DNA from: Candidatus Doudnabacteria bacterium
Lineage (GTDB): Bacteria; Patescibacteriota; Doudnabacteria; UBA920; O2-02-FULL-48-8
Assembly (NCBI GenBank): GCA_016199215.1
Contig: JACQHB010000012.1
Location: forward strand, 1-32,520
Length of the DNA stretch: 32,520 nt
Direction of reading: 5' to 3'
The position numbers and the translations under genes were made by a program. This document shows positions 7,479-17,960 of the stretch, one piece after another (position 1 is the first letter of the stretch; each line of letters starts with the position of its first letter). The notes under the pieces were generated by a model that saw only the letters and a program-made list of their open reading frames with translations, did not search any database and had not been told where the DNA came from.

Positions 7479-8609
7479 ATGGCAGAAATTTTTGTCGATA
7501 AAACCGAAGAGCAAAAAAATAGACAGGAGCTTGAAAAGCGCACTGATTTTGAGGCAGGCAGGATCAGGCGTTATTTAAGCATGCCTGATCTATCAAGAAC
7601 AGCCGGAAGTCCTTTGTCCGATATTGTTGCAAGAGCGTCCAAAGTAAAAAGCCTTGAGGGTTTTGATGTAATAGATATTCCAGAAATTATTCCAGTAAAC
7701 ATTCTTTTTGATTTGTTCAATATGCCGCCCGGCCATCCGGCTCGGAGTAAATCTGACACTTACTATGTTGATGACGAGCACGTATTAAGAACGCACGACA
7801 CCGTGTTTTGGTATTACTATCTTAATGACCCCGATGTTAAGGCTCGAATTGCGAAAAAAGAAACTTTGGGCGCCATTTGCTACGGCAAGGTTTATCGCAA
7901 AGATGAAATCGACAGCAAGCATATGAACGTTTTTCATCAGTTTGGCGGCCTCTACATCGCCCCGGACGATAAGCAAACCATTACCCCCGATGATTTGAAG
8001 GACGCGTTGTCGGAAATTGCCAAAAGTATTTTTGGCGACGTCAACTTCCGTTTCTACGAACATAATTTTCCATACACGGATCCAAGCTTCGAAATGGAAG
8101 CGGAAATAAACGGCCAATGGATGGAAATGCTCGGTTCGGGCATGGCCAGAAAAAGCGTTTTGGCCAACTTTGGCCTGACCGGTTATCACGGTTGGGCTTT
8201 TGGCTTCGGCCTTGAACGGCTGGCGATTGCCTCGATGTCGCTTCCCGACATCCGACTTTTGTGGTCGCAAGATCCGAGGGTAAAAAAGCAGTTGAAGCTT
8301 GGGCAAAAATTTGTTGACGTCAGCAAATATCCCCCGATTACGCGCGACATCTCTTTTATAGTCGACAAAAATTTCGTGCCAAATAATTATTTTGATCTGA
8401 TCAGAGAAATAGGCCGAGATTTGATCGAACAAGTCGAGCTTTTGGATAAGTACGAAGACGAGCAGAAATTCGGAAAAGACAAGGTTAGTTACACCTATCG
8501 AGTAATCTACCGAAGCCCGGAACGAACTCTCAAAACCGAGGAAGTGGAGCCATTGCAGGCCAAGCTTTACGAGGAAACAAAGAAACAATATAACGCTGAT
8601 TTAAGGTAG
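7479..8609 (+). CDS. Single-chain (mitochondrial-type) phenylalanyl-tRNA synthetase: PheS-like catalytic core fused to FDX-ACB domain
   Basis: Class II core MPPGHPARSKSDTYYVDDEHVLRTHDTVFWYYYL ... GYHGWAFGFGLERLAI, then KYPPITRDISFIVDKN...SYTYRVIYRSPERTLKTEEVE (FDX-ACB). ORF track start lies within the palindromic repeat; ATG 7479 preferred. Confidence 0.9.
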   Translation: MAEIFVDKTEEQKNRQELEKRTDFEAGRIRRYLSMPDLSRTAGSPLSDIVARASKVKSLEGFDVIDIPEIIPVNILFDLFNMPPGHPARSKSDTYYVDDEHVLRTHDTVFWYYYLNDPDVKARIAKKETLGAICYGKVYRKDEIDSKHMNVFHQFGGLYIAPDDKQTITPDDLKDALSEIAKSIFGDVNFRFYEHNFPYTDPSFEMEAEINGQWMEMLGSGMARKSVLANFGLTGYHGWAFGFGLERLAIASMSLPDIRLLWSQDPRVKKQLKLGQKFVDVSKYPPITRDISFIVDKNFVPNNYFDLIREIGRDLIEQVELLDKYEDEQKFGKDKVSYTYRVIYRSPERTLKTEEVEPLQAKLYEETKKQYNADLR

Positions 8610-8693
8610 AAAAAATACTATTTTTCTGCTATAATATAATAGTCATTTGATCAATTAAAACTTAAAAACTAATTGAAAATTGTAAACCGATAA

Positions 8694-10751
<2,058 letters not shown>

Positions 10752-10767
10752 AGCACGATTAGGAGGC

Positions 10768-10796
10768 TTGCAAATTTTAAGCTAACGCGCTACAAT
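10768..10796 (+). promoter_or_regulatory. Promoter TTGCAA-17 nt-TACAAT upstream of secE
   Basis: Good -35/-10 with exact 17-nt spacing. Confidence 0.6.
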
Positions 10797-10802
10797 GTTT
10801 CC

Positions 10803-10822
10803 AAGCCCCGAAAGGGCTTTTA
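10803..10822 (+). promoter_or_regulatory. Hairpin AAGCCC-cgaaa-GGGCTT-TTT at the predicted 5' end of the secE transcript
   Basis: Terminator-like GC hairpin plus T-tract located at the inferred +1. Confidence 0.5.
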
Positions 10823-10834
10823 AAAAAGGCAAAA

Positions 10835-11023
10835 ATGGCTTTTAATCCTATACAATTTATCAGGGAGACCAGATCCGAATTGAGCAAGGTGGTCTGGCCG
10901 AGCAAGCAAGAGACTCTCCGTATCACCATTGCTGTCATAGTCATGTCATTGGCAGTGGCTTTATTTTTGGGCGCTGTTGATTACGGACTGACCCGTCTTT
11001 TGGAATATACCGCTAGCCGTTAA
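10835..11023 (+). CDS. secE: Preprotein translocase subunit SecE
   Basis: FIRETRSELSKVVWPSKQETLRITIAVIVMSLAVALFLGAVDYGLTRLL. Confidence 0.93.
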   Translation: MAFNPIQFIRETRSELSKVVWPSKQETLRITIAVIVMSLAVALFLGAVDYGLTRLLEYTASR

Positions 11024-11043
11024 TCGAGGGATTGCAAAACAGT

Positions 11044-11565
11044 ATGCTACCCCCAGGACACATCGCCGGTGGATTTATCGCTTCTAAGGTTGCAGCCAAT
11101 TTTGTAACCCCTCTGGATCGACCCGAATTTTTCATCCTCACTTCTTTCTTCAGTTTTTTTCCAGATCTGGACAGCTTCATTTCATTTGCCAAAATAGGCA
11201 AAATGATCAGCAGAGAAGATATTGACCACAGGACTTATCCGACTCACGCCCCTCTTCTGTATCTTCTCGTATTTGCTATTTTCTATTTCCTGTTTCCTTC
11301 ATACCATTACGTCTCATGGGCTTTCTTGATAGGGACATGGTCGCACTTTTTGATTGACACTTTTTCAGCAGAAGGAATCTTGTGGCTCTGGCCGTTTTCC
11401 AAAAAATTTTACAATAAGCAGATGGATCCCAGGATCACGATTACTGAACAGGGTTTCTTTAAGCACTGGACGGAATTTCTAAAAAAGTATTTCAAAGTTT
11501 TCTCTTTCAAAGTCGAGATCTTGTTAATTGCTATTGCGTTGGTTCTACTATTTACTAATTCCTAA
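11044..11565 (+). CDS. DUF457-like membrane-bound metal-dependent hydrolase
   Basis: MLPPGHIAGGFIASKVA... FFPDLDSFI... HRTYPTHAPLLYLL... GTWSHFLIDTFSAEGILWLWPF. Confidence 0.82.
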   Translation: MLPPGHIAGGFIASKVAANFVTPLDRPEFFILTSFFSFFPDLDSFISFAKIGKMISREDIDHRTYPTHAPLLYLLVFAIFYFLFPSYHYVSWAFLIGTWSHFLIDTFSAEGILWLWPFSKKFYNKQMDPRITITEQGFFKHWTEFLKKYFKVFSFKVEILLIAIALVLLFTNS

Positions 11566-11583
11566 TTACTATTTACTAATTTT

Positions 11584-12129
11584 ATGGCCAGACAACAGGT
11601 AACCGGCGAAAAACATTGGTACGTGCTCCACACTTATTCCGGATACGAAGATAGCGTGGCGTTCAACCTTAAGCAGCGTATAGAATCCATGGGCATGGAG
11701 GACAAGATTTTTTCCGTTCTCGTTCCGAAGGAAAAAAAGATTAAGATCAAGGAAGGCAAAAGGGTGACAGTTGAAGAAAAGATTTTTCCGGGGTATGTTT
11801 TAGTTGAAATGATAGTGACTGACGATTCCTGGTATGTGGTCAGAAATACGCCTAATGTCACGGGATTCGTCGGTTCGGGAACGATTCCAACTCCTATTGG
11901 AGAAGCTGAAATCACTTCTTTGCAAAAGCGGATGGGCGTTGAAGAGCCTAAATTTAAGATCGATGTTCGTGCCAATGATTTAGTCAGGGTTATGGACGGT
12001 CCATTTAAAGATTATGAGGGCAAGGTTTCGGAAGTCGATGAGCAAAAAGGCAAAATTAAGGTTTTGGTCTCAATTTTCGGCCGGGAAACCCCGGTTGAGC
12101 TCGATTTTTTGCAAATCAAGAAGTTATAG
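11584..12129 (+). CDS. nusG: Transcription termination/antitermination protein NusG
   Basis: HWYVLHTYSGYEDSVAFNLKQRIE, PGYVLVEMIVTDDSWYVVRNTPNVTGFVG, KOW domain VRVMDGPFKDYEGKVSEVDEQKGKIKVLVSIFGRETPVELDFLQIKKL. Confidence 0.97.
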   Translation: MARQQVTGEKHWYVLHTYSGYEDSVAFNLKQRIESMGMEDKIFSVLVPKEKKIKIKEGKRVTVEEKIFPGYVLVEMIVTDDSWYVVRNTPNVTGFVGSGTIPTPIGEAEITSLQKRMGVEEPKFKIDVRANDLVRVMDGPFKDYEGKVSEVDEQKGKIKVLVSIFGRETPVELDFLQIKKL

Positions 12130-12184
12130 AGAATATCATTAACTTCGCGGTCCCGGACTAAAAAATCCGGGATCCAATAATAAT

Positions 12185-12943
12185 ATGCTATATTATATAA
12201 TTTTATTCATCATTCTTTTCATCCTCCTGCCTGGACTCAAGATAGTCCAACAGTATCAGACCGGTGTGGTATTTCGGCTGGGAAAAATTACTGGAATCAA
12301 GACCCCGGGCCTCAACTGGATCATCCCATACATCGAATGGATCAAAAAAGTTGATCTAAGGACTGTCACGATGCCTATACAGCCGCAGAAGATCATAACC
12401 AAAGACAACGTTTCAATCGATGTTTCAGCAGTGGCTTATTATAAAGTTGTGGATCCGGTAAAAAGCATTGTGGCGATTGAAAATGTAATGTCCGCCATAA
12501 ACCAGATTGCCCAGACCACCATTAGGAATATCGTTGGCCGATTCGAACTTGATGAAATCTTGTCTGAACGCGACCGGATCAACCAAGAAATCAGGAATGT
12601 TCTGGACACGCACACCGAGCCCTGGGGCATAGTTGTTTCAGTTGTTGAAATTAAAGATATCGAACTTCCGGAAAACATGCAGAGAGCAATGGCCAAACAG
12701 GCAGAAGCGGAGCGCGAAAAAAGATCAAAAATCATCGCCGCTGAGGGCGAATTCCTTTCAGCTCAAAAATTATCCGAAGCCGCTGATGTTATTGCCGCGC
12801 ATCCGATTGCCTTACAGCTGCGCAACCTGCAGACAATGGCGGAAATCAGCATTGAAAAAAACTCAACAATAATTTTTCCGGCCCAGTTTATGAGCACCGT
12901 CAAAGAGATCAACAAATTTATTAACAGTGAGACGAAAGGTTAA
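12185..12943 (+). CDS. SPFH/band-7 (slipin/stomatin-like) protein
   Basis: [71 protein letters not shown]. Confidence 0.93.
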   Translation: MLYYIILFIILFILLPGLKIVQQYQTGVVFRLGKITGIKTPGLNWIIPYIEWIKKVDLRTVTMPIQPQKIITKDNVSIDVSAVAYYKVVDPVKSIVAIENVMSAINQIAQTTIRNIVGRFELDEILSERDRINQEIRNVLDTHTEPWGIVVSVVEIKDIELPENMQRAMAKQAEAEREKRSKIIAAEGEFLSAQKLSEAADVIAAHPIALQLRNLQTMAEISIEKNSTIIFPAQFMSTVKEINKFINSETKG

Positions 12944-12946
12944 GCA

Positions 12947-13369
12947 ATGGCTAAAAAAGTAAAGACAATTGTCAAACTCCAGCTTCCGGCGGGAAAAGCA
13001 ACCCCGGCTCCTCCAGTGGGAACCGCGCTGGGTCCTCATGGTATTAATATCGCCCAATTCACCAAGGACTTTAATGAACGAACCGCGCCAATGGGCGATA
13101 CCATCATCCCTGCTGAAATCACGGTTTATGAAGACAGATCTTTCAGTTTCATCCTCAAAACCCCTCCTGCTTCAGTTTTGATTCGCAAGGCGGCGGGTCT
13201 GGAAAAAGGATCAGGGGATCCTTTGAAAAACAAAGTCGGGACTATCACAAAAGCCCAGTTGAAAGCAATAGCGGAACAGAAGATGCCTGACCTCAATGCC
13301 AATGATTTGGAAGCAGCCGAAAAAATCATTGCAGGAACCGCCAGATCAATGGGCGTCGAGATAAAGTAA
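12947..13369 (+). CDS. rplK: 50S ribosomal protein L11
   Basis: [42 protein letters not shown]. Confidence 0.97.
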   Translation: MAKKVKTIVKLQLPAGKATPAPPVGTALGPHGINIAQFTKDFNERTAPMGDTIIPAEITVYEDRSFSFILKTPPASVLIRKAAGLEKGSGDPLKNKVGTITKAQLKAIAEQKMPDLNANDLEAAEKIIAGTARSMGVEIK

Positions 13370-13387
13370 TCCTTAATCTAAATAAAT

Positions 13388-13756
13388 ATGGCATTGAATC
13401 TTACATTGCGAAAAGTTTATCTCTACTTGTTTGCGGTAGTAGGTTTGGTTTTGATGATTATCGGCTCCGTTAGTCTTATTAACCTCGGGCTCAAAACATG
13501 GGTTTTTACCAAAGCTGACGACGCAACCTGTTTTTACGGACCCCGATTTGTGGCCCCAAGCAAAGAAAACGGAACCACAGGGCAAAGCCAAGAGGATTTG
13601 GACAGGCAGAGAGCTGAAGATGAAAAGTATTGCAAGGAAATAACCAGGCCCGCGCAAAAACAAAACCAGGCCTCAATGGCAATTGCGCAATTAATCGTCG
13701 GAGTGCCTTTATTTGCATATCACTGGAGACTTATTCGTAAGGAAGGACAGGTTTAA
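13388..13756 (+). CDS. Hypothetical two-TM membrane protein
   Basis: VYLYLFAVVGLVLMIIGSVSLINLGLK ... AIAQLIVGVPLFAYHWRLIRKE. Confidence 0.75.
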   Translation: MALNLTLRKVYLYLFAVVGLVLMIIGSVSLINLGLKTWVFTKADDATCFYGPRFVAPSKENGTTGQSQEDLDRQRAEDEKYCKEITRPAQKQNQASMAIAQLIVGVPLFAYHWRLIRKEGQV

Positions 13757-13806
13757 ATAATTTATTGCGGGAGAGTCAAGCTCGCTTGCACCGCGAAAGG
13801 ATAATC

Positions 13807-14481
13807 ATGGGTAAAAGAATAGAGAACGCGAAAAAGGAAATCGAAGCAAACAAAATTTATTCAGTTGAAGAAGCAATCGGATTGGCCAAAAAGACGGCCA
13901 CAACCAAGTTTATCGGGAATATCGAAGTTCATATCAGGCTAGGAATAGACCCCAAAAAAACCGAGCAGACAGTGAGGGGGACTGTTTCCTTGCCGCACGG
14001 CACTGGCAAGACCAAGAGAATTGGCGCGTTTGTCACTGAAGCAAAAGAAAAGGAAGCCGTGGCAGCAGGCGCGGCAGTGGTCGGCGGGGACGAATTGATT
14101 AAAAGCATAAAAGAAACGGAAAAGATCGATTTTGAAATTGCCGTGGCAGAACCCGCAATGATGCCCAAACTTGCCCAAATCGCCAAGATTTTAGGCCCTA
14201 GAGGGCTTATGCCAAACCCTAAAACAGGCACAGTAAGCGCGGATGTTGGCAAAATAATTAAAGAGTATGCCGCCGGCAAAACCGAGTTTAAAAATGACGA
14301 TTCCGGCAACCTGCATATGACCATTGGGAAAACTAATTTTGACGAAAAGCAACTGGCAGAAAATTTTAAGGCTTTTCTGGACGCGGTTAAAGCATGCAAA
14401 CCAACCGAGACCAAAAAAGAATTCATCCAGGGCCTAACGGTCCATTCCACCATGGGCCCAGCTATAAAGGTAAAGGCTTAA
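13807..14481 (+). CDS. rplA: 50S ribosomal protein L1
   Basis: AAAGGA before ATG 13807; MGKRIENAKKEIEANKIYSVEEAIGLAKK ... ILGPRGLMPNPKTGTVSADV. Confidence 0.97.
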   Translation: MGKRIENAKKEIEANKIYSVEEAIGLAKKTATTKFIGNIEVHIRLGIDPKKTEQTVRGTVSLPHGTGKTKRIGAFVTEAKEKEAVAAGAAVVGGDELIKSIKETEKIDFEIAVAEPAMMPKLAQIAKILGPRGLMPNPKTGTVSADVGKIIKEYAAGKTEFKNDDSGNLHMTIGKTNFDEKQLAENFKAFLDAVKACKPTETKKEFIQGLTVHSTMGPAIKVKA

Positions 14482-14484
14482 GGC

Positions 14485-14493
14485 TGATAAACT
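14485..14493 (+). promoter_or_regulatory. Extended -10-like TGATAAACT 6 nt upstream of the dcd ATG
   Basis: TGaTAAACT-AAAAGT-ATG. Confidence 0.35.
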
Positions 14494-14499
14494 AAAAGT

Positions 14500-15063
14500 A
14501 TGCTTCTATCGGACACAGACATCAAAAATCTAATTGAAAAAGGCGAAATCAAGGTTGATCCGCTTCCTGATTTTGAAAAGGCGCTTGGCCCGGTTTCTTT
14601 GGACTTCCGACTCGGCCATGATTTTTTGATTTTCAAAAGAACCACGCACCCCTACATTGACGTCAAAAATCCAGACAGCTTCAAAGACATTACAGAAGAA
14701 GTCCACAAGGAAACAAGCGAGCAGTTTGTGATTCATCCCACTGAGTTTATTTTGGCCTCAACCTTGGAAAGCCTGGAACTGCCCAATTATATTGCCGGCA
14801 GGCTAGAGGGAAAGTCTTCTCTTGGGCGACTGGGGTTGGTGGTCCACTCCACTGCCGGGAAGTTTGACCCGGGCTGGAAAGGTAAATTAGTTCTTGAGAT
14901 CACAAATATCGGAGTATTGCCCATCGCGCTCTATCCGGAAATCCGCGTCTGCCAAATGTTATTTGAGCAGATCAGCTCAAAAACGGTCGGCTACACAGAA
15001 CGCTCCGGCGAGGTTTACAAAAATCAGAGTAAAACTGTTGGCTCCGGCGGCAACTGGAATTGA
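14500..15063 (+). CDS. dcd: dCTP deaminase
   Basis: VSLDFRLGHDFLIF ... FILASTLESLELPNYIAGRLEGKSSLGRLGLVVHSTAGKFDPGWKGKLVLEITN. Confidence 0.95.
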   Translation: MLLSDTDIKNLIEKGEIKVDPLPDFEKALGPVSLDFRLGHDFLIFKRTTHPYIDVKNPDSFKDITEEVHKETSEQFVIHPTEFILASTLESLELPNYIAGRLEGKSSLGRLGLVVHSTAGKFDPGWKGKLVLEITNIGVLPIALYPEIRVCQMLFEQISSKTVGYTERSGEVYKNQSKTVGSGGNWN

Positions 15064-15076
15064 CGTCGAAGACGTC

Positions 15077-15097
15077 ATCCTGAACTTGATTCAGGAT
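15077..15097. repeat. Palindromic repeat ATCCTGAA-cttga-TTCAGGAT
   Basis: Perfect 8-bp stem in CGTCATCCTGAACTTGATTCAGGATCCA, preceded by GACGTCgaaGACGTC. Confidence 0.8.
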
Positions 15098-15122
15098 CCA
15101 TTACTGATTAACAAAAAGGCCT

Positions 15123-15806
15123 ATGAAAAAAGGAAAACTTATAGTCATCGACGGCACAGACGGTTCTGGCAAGGCGACCCAATCGCGCTTGCTTTTTAAA
15201 AATTTACAAAAGCAAAGAATAAAGACCGCAATTTTGGATTTTCCTGTTTATGACAGCCTAACCGGAAGGCTTATAACACGATATTTAAAAAATGAATTTG
15301 GCAGGCTAAATCCCTATTTAGCCTCAATGCTTTACGCGGCTAACAGGTTCCAGTTCAGGGATAAAATTTTGCAATGGCTCAGGGAAGGCAGGGTGGTGAT
15401 CTTGAACCGATACGTGACGGCAAACCAGATCCACCAGGCGGCGCATTTGAAAACAAAAAAAGAGCGGAACAAATTCGTAAACTGGATTGGCGGGCTCGAA
15501 TATGACATATTCGGACTTCCGCGGCCTGATCTGGTAATTCTTATTAATATGCCTGTTGACATAGCAAACCGGTTAATTCAAACAAAGTCTGCGATAAATA
15601 GAGTCAGGGTTGCCGGTTCAAAAGGAGACATGCTTGAATCGGATTTAGAACACCAAAAGGAGGCGTTGAGACAGGCAATTAAAATTTCACAATCCAGTAA
15701 AATTTGGCGGAAGATAGACGCAGTAGAACGCGGAAAACTGCTTTCGAAAGAAGAAATAAATAAAAAGATCTTTTCTATAGTCAGCCGGTTCATGGCTGAA
15801 AAATAG
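15123..15806 (+). CDS. tmk: Thymidylate kinase
   Basis: GKLIVIDGTDGSGKATQSRLLFKNLQ, NRYVTANQIHQAAH, LPRPDLVILINMPVDIA. Confidence 0.92.
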   Translation: MKKGKLIVIDGTDGSGKATQSRLLFKNLQKQRIKTAILDFPVYDSLTGRLITRYLKNEFGRLNPYLASMLYAANRFQFRDKILQWLREGRVVILNRYVTANQIHQAAHLKTKKERNKFVNWIGGLEYDIFGLPRPDLVILINMPVDIANRLIQTKSAINRVRVAGSKGDMLESDLEHQKEALRQAIKISQSSKIWRKIDAVERGKLLSKEEINKKIFSIVSRFMAEK

Positions 15807-15841
15807 TTCTCGCTACAAGTATTCTTCGAACGAAGCGAGAA
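15807..15841. repeat. Inverted repeat TTCTCGCT...AGCGAGAA in the tmk-CYTH gap
   Basis: Perfect 8-bp arms immediately after the tmk stop. Confidence 0.6.
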
Positions 15842-15851
15842 GTCTAATTAT

Positions 15852-16526
15852 ATGCATACTTACGAAATCGAAATTAAAAGCCTTTTAGGTAGCAAGGAAA
15901 ACGCTGGTCAACTGATTAAAAAGATGCGGGAATCTGATCCTGCTTTTCAATCATTAGGGACCCATGACCAATTGAACCATTACTTCCAAGAAGGTGACAC
16001 TAAATTACTATATCGTAATTTAGTAAAGTATTTAGATAAAGGAAAAACCGCGCGATTGAAACTGGTTTTAGGAGAAGCAAAAAACCTTTCTGTTAGAACC
16101 GCAAAAAAAGAAGCTAAAGTATTCCTTGTTGTTAAAGCAACAATAGACGATACGACTTCAAGCAATGGAACTGCAAGATTAGAGTTCGAGTCGCAAACTA
16201 ATTTAAGTTTAGATGAACTTGATAAGATTGTTTTAGCTTCGGGTTTTAAGTATCAAGCCAAGTGGTCAAGGGAACGACAAGAATTCAAATTTAAGGATCT
16301 AAACGTTACGGTCGATAAGAACGCTGGTTATGGTTATTTGGCAGAATTTGAAAAAATTATAGACGACCCTGCTAAGTCAGAAGAAACAAAGACTTCCATA
16401 CGGGACAGTATGGAAGTGCTGGGCGTAAAGGAACTATCCCAGGATCGCCTGGAACGGATGTTTGCTTTTTACAACGCAAATTGGCAAGATTATTATGGGA
16501 CAGAGAAAACGTTTATTATTGACTAA
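15852..16526 (+). CDS. CYTH-domain protein (class IV adenylate cyclase/thiamine triphosphatase-like fold)
   Basis: YEIEIKSLLG, TARLKLVLG, RLEFESQ, AKWSRERQEFKFKDLNVTVDKNAGYGYLAEFEKII. Confidence 0.8.
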   Translation: MHTYEIEIKSLLGSKENAGQLIKKMRESDPAFQSLGTHDQLNHYFQEGDTKLLYRNLVKYLDKGKTARLKLVLGEAKNLSVRTAKKEAKVFLVVKATIDDTTSSNGTARLEFESQTNLSLDELDKIVLASGFKYQAKWSRERQEFKFKDLNVTVDKNAGYGYLAEFEKIIDDPAKSEETKTSIRDSMEVLGVKELSQDRLERMFAFYNANWQDYYGTEKTFIID

Positions 16527-16975
16527 TGTATAACCACGCTCCAAAAAACTACAAATGCCCGTTCTGCCTTGTAAAAAAGAATTTCAACAAACATTTTATT
16601 TTGCATCGTGATAAAGGCATTACCTCTTTCATTTCCAACATGGAATGGCCACCGAATTCAGGGATTGTACTAGTGGTGCCGAATAAGCATTTTGAAAACC
16701 TCTATGAAATTCCAGTAAAACTGTTGGCAAAAATACATGTCTATTCAAAAAAATTAGCATTGGCAATGAAAAAGACATACAAATGTGATGGGATATTGAT
16801 AAGGCAACACAATGAACCAATTGGAAATCAAACAGTCTTTCACTACCATATCCAAATCGTTCCCCGCTATAATAAGGATAATTTCTACGGCCGTTCATAC
16901 AAAACAGGAAGAGAGATATCAGAAAAAAATAGATGGAAATATTTTCACTTGATAAAAAAACAAATTCATGGATAA
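16526..16975 (+). CDS. HIT-family protein with HxHxQ motif
   Basis: CPFC, SGIVLVVPNKHFENLYEIP, QTVFHYHIQIVPR. Confidence 0.88.
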   Translation: MYNHAPKNYKCPFCLVKKNFNKHFILHRDKGITSFISNMEWPPNSGIVLVVPNKHFENLYEIPVKLLAKIHVYSKKLALAMKKTYKCDGILIRQHNEPIGNQTVFHYHIQIVPRYNKDNFYGRSYKTGREISEKNRWKYFHLIKKQIHG

Positions 16976-17960
16976 ACACCCGGAATATCAATACTTAAAC
17001 TTACTTAAAGACATCTTGGATAGTGGCTCTGATAAGCCCTTGTTTTTCACACCGGAAGTTTTGGAGGAATACAGGAAGAAGGGGCAGGAGCCGCCGTTTA
17101 TCCGTTCAGTTTTTGGACGAATGATCCGATTCGACCTTTCCAAAGGATTCCCGGTTCTGACAACTAAAAAAGTTTTTACTCGCGGGATCATCCATGAATT
17201 GCTATGGTTCCTTTCTGGAATCACAAATATCAAATACTTGGTTGACAACGACGTGCATATTTGGGATGAATGGGCCTGGAAAAGGTATCACAAGGCAGCA
17301 GTAGCAGGGCAACACCAAGATATGACTCAAGACGAATTTATTTCCAAAATTAAGTCAGAGCCGGCTGATTCGGACTTTGTAAAAAATTGGGGAGACCTGA
17401 TTATGGTTTACGGAAAAATGTGGAGGCGCTGGCCGGGCTCGGATGGACATCTGATTGATCAGCTTGGCTGGGTGATTGAAGGATTAAAAGCCAAGCCTTA
17501 CAGGAAATCATATGTGGTCTCTGCTTGGAACCCTGATTATATTTACGCAATGGCTTCCAAGGGCAATGCCAATGAAGTCCCTCCATTCTGCCATACCACT
17601 TACCAATTTGCAGTCACAAACGGAAAGCTCAACCTTGGCATGTTCCAACGAAGCGCTGACTCATTTTTGGGCGTGCCTTTCAACATCACAAGCTATGCCA
17701 TGCTTCTGATGATGGTTTCCCAAGTTACTGGAATCGAGCCTGGAGAGTTTGTTCATCTCTTTGGTGATGTTCATATTTATTCAAATCACTTTGACCAGGT
17801 AAAACTTCAGTTGAGCAGAGAGCCCAAACCATTCCCAACCCTCAAGCTGAATCCGGAAAAGAAAAACATTGACGATTTCAAATTTGAAGATGTAATGATT
17901 GAAAATTATCAGGCCCATCCTGCGATCAAGGCAGAAATTGCAAACATCGGAGGATTTTGA
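16968..17960 (+). CDS. thyA: Thymidylate synthase
   Basis: RSVFGRMIRFDLSKGFPVLTTKKV, YGKMWRRWP, PPFCHTTYQFAVTNGKLNLGMFQRSADSFLGVPFNITSYAMLLMM, GDVHIYSNHFDQVKLQLSREPKPFP. Confidence 0.96.
   Translation: MDKHPEYQYLNLLKDILDSGSDKPLFFTPEVLEEYRKKGQEPPFIRSVFGRMIRFDLSKGFPVLTTKKVFTRGIIHELLWFLSGITNIKYLVDNDVHIWDEWAWKRYHKAAVAGQHQDMTQDEFISKIKSEPADSDFVKNWGDLIMVYGKMWRRWPGSDGHLIDQLGWVIEGLKAKPYRKSYVVSAWNPDYIYAMASKGNANEVPPFCHTTYQFAVTNGKLNLGMFQRSADSFLGVPFNITSYAMLLMMVSQVTGIEPGEFVHLFGDVHIYSNHFDQVKLQLSREPKPFPTLKLNPEKKNIDDFKFEDVMIENYQAHPAIKAEIANIGGF

Noticed and set aside
7785-8588. 267-aa minus-strand ORF
   Set aside because: Shadow of the PheRS coding sequence
12149-12175. TCCCGG...CCGGGA hairpin between nusG and the slipin as a terminator
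   Set aside because: No U-tract afterwards; could be a processing hairpin, but the evidence is too weak
13765-13806. uL1 autoregulatory mRNA site before rplA (GCGG-CAAG-ctcg-CTTG-CCGC)
   Set aside because: Small stem exists, but I could not match the known L1-binding consensus
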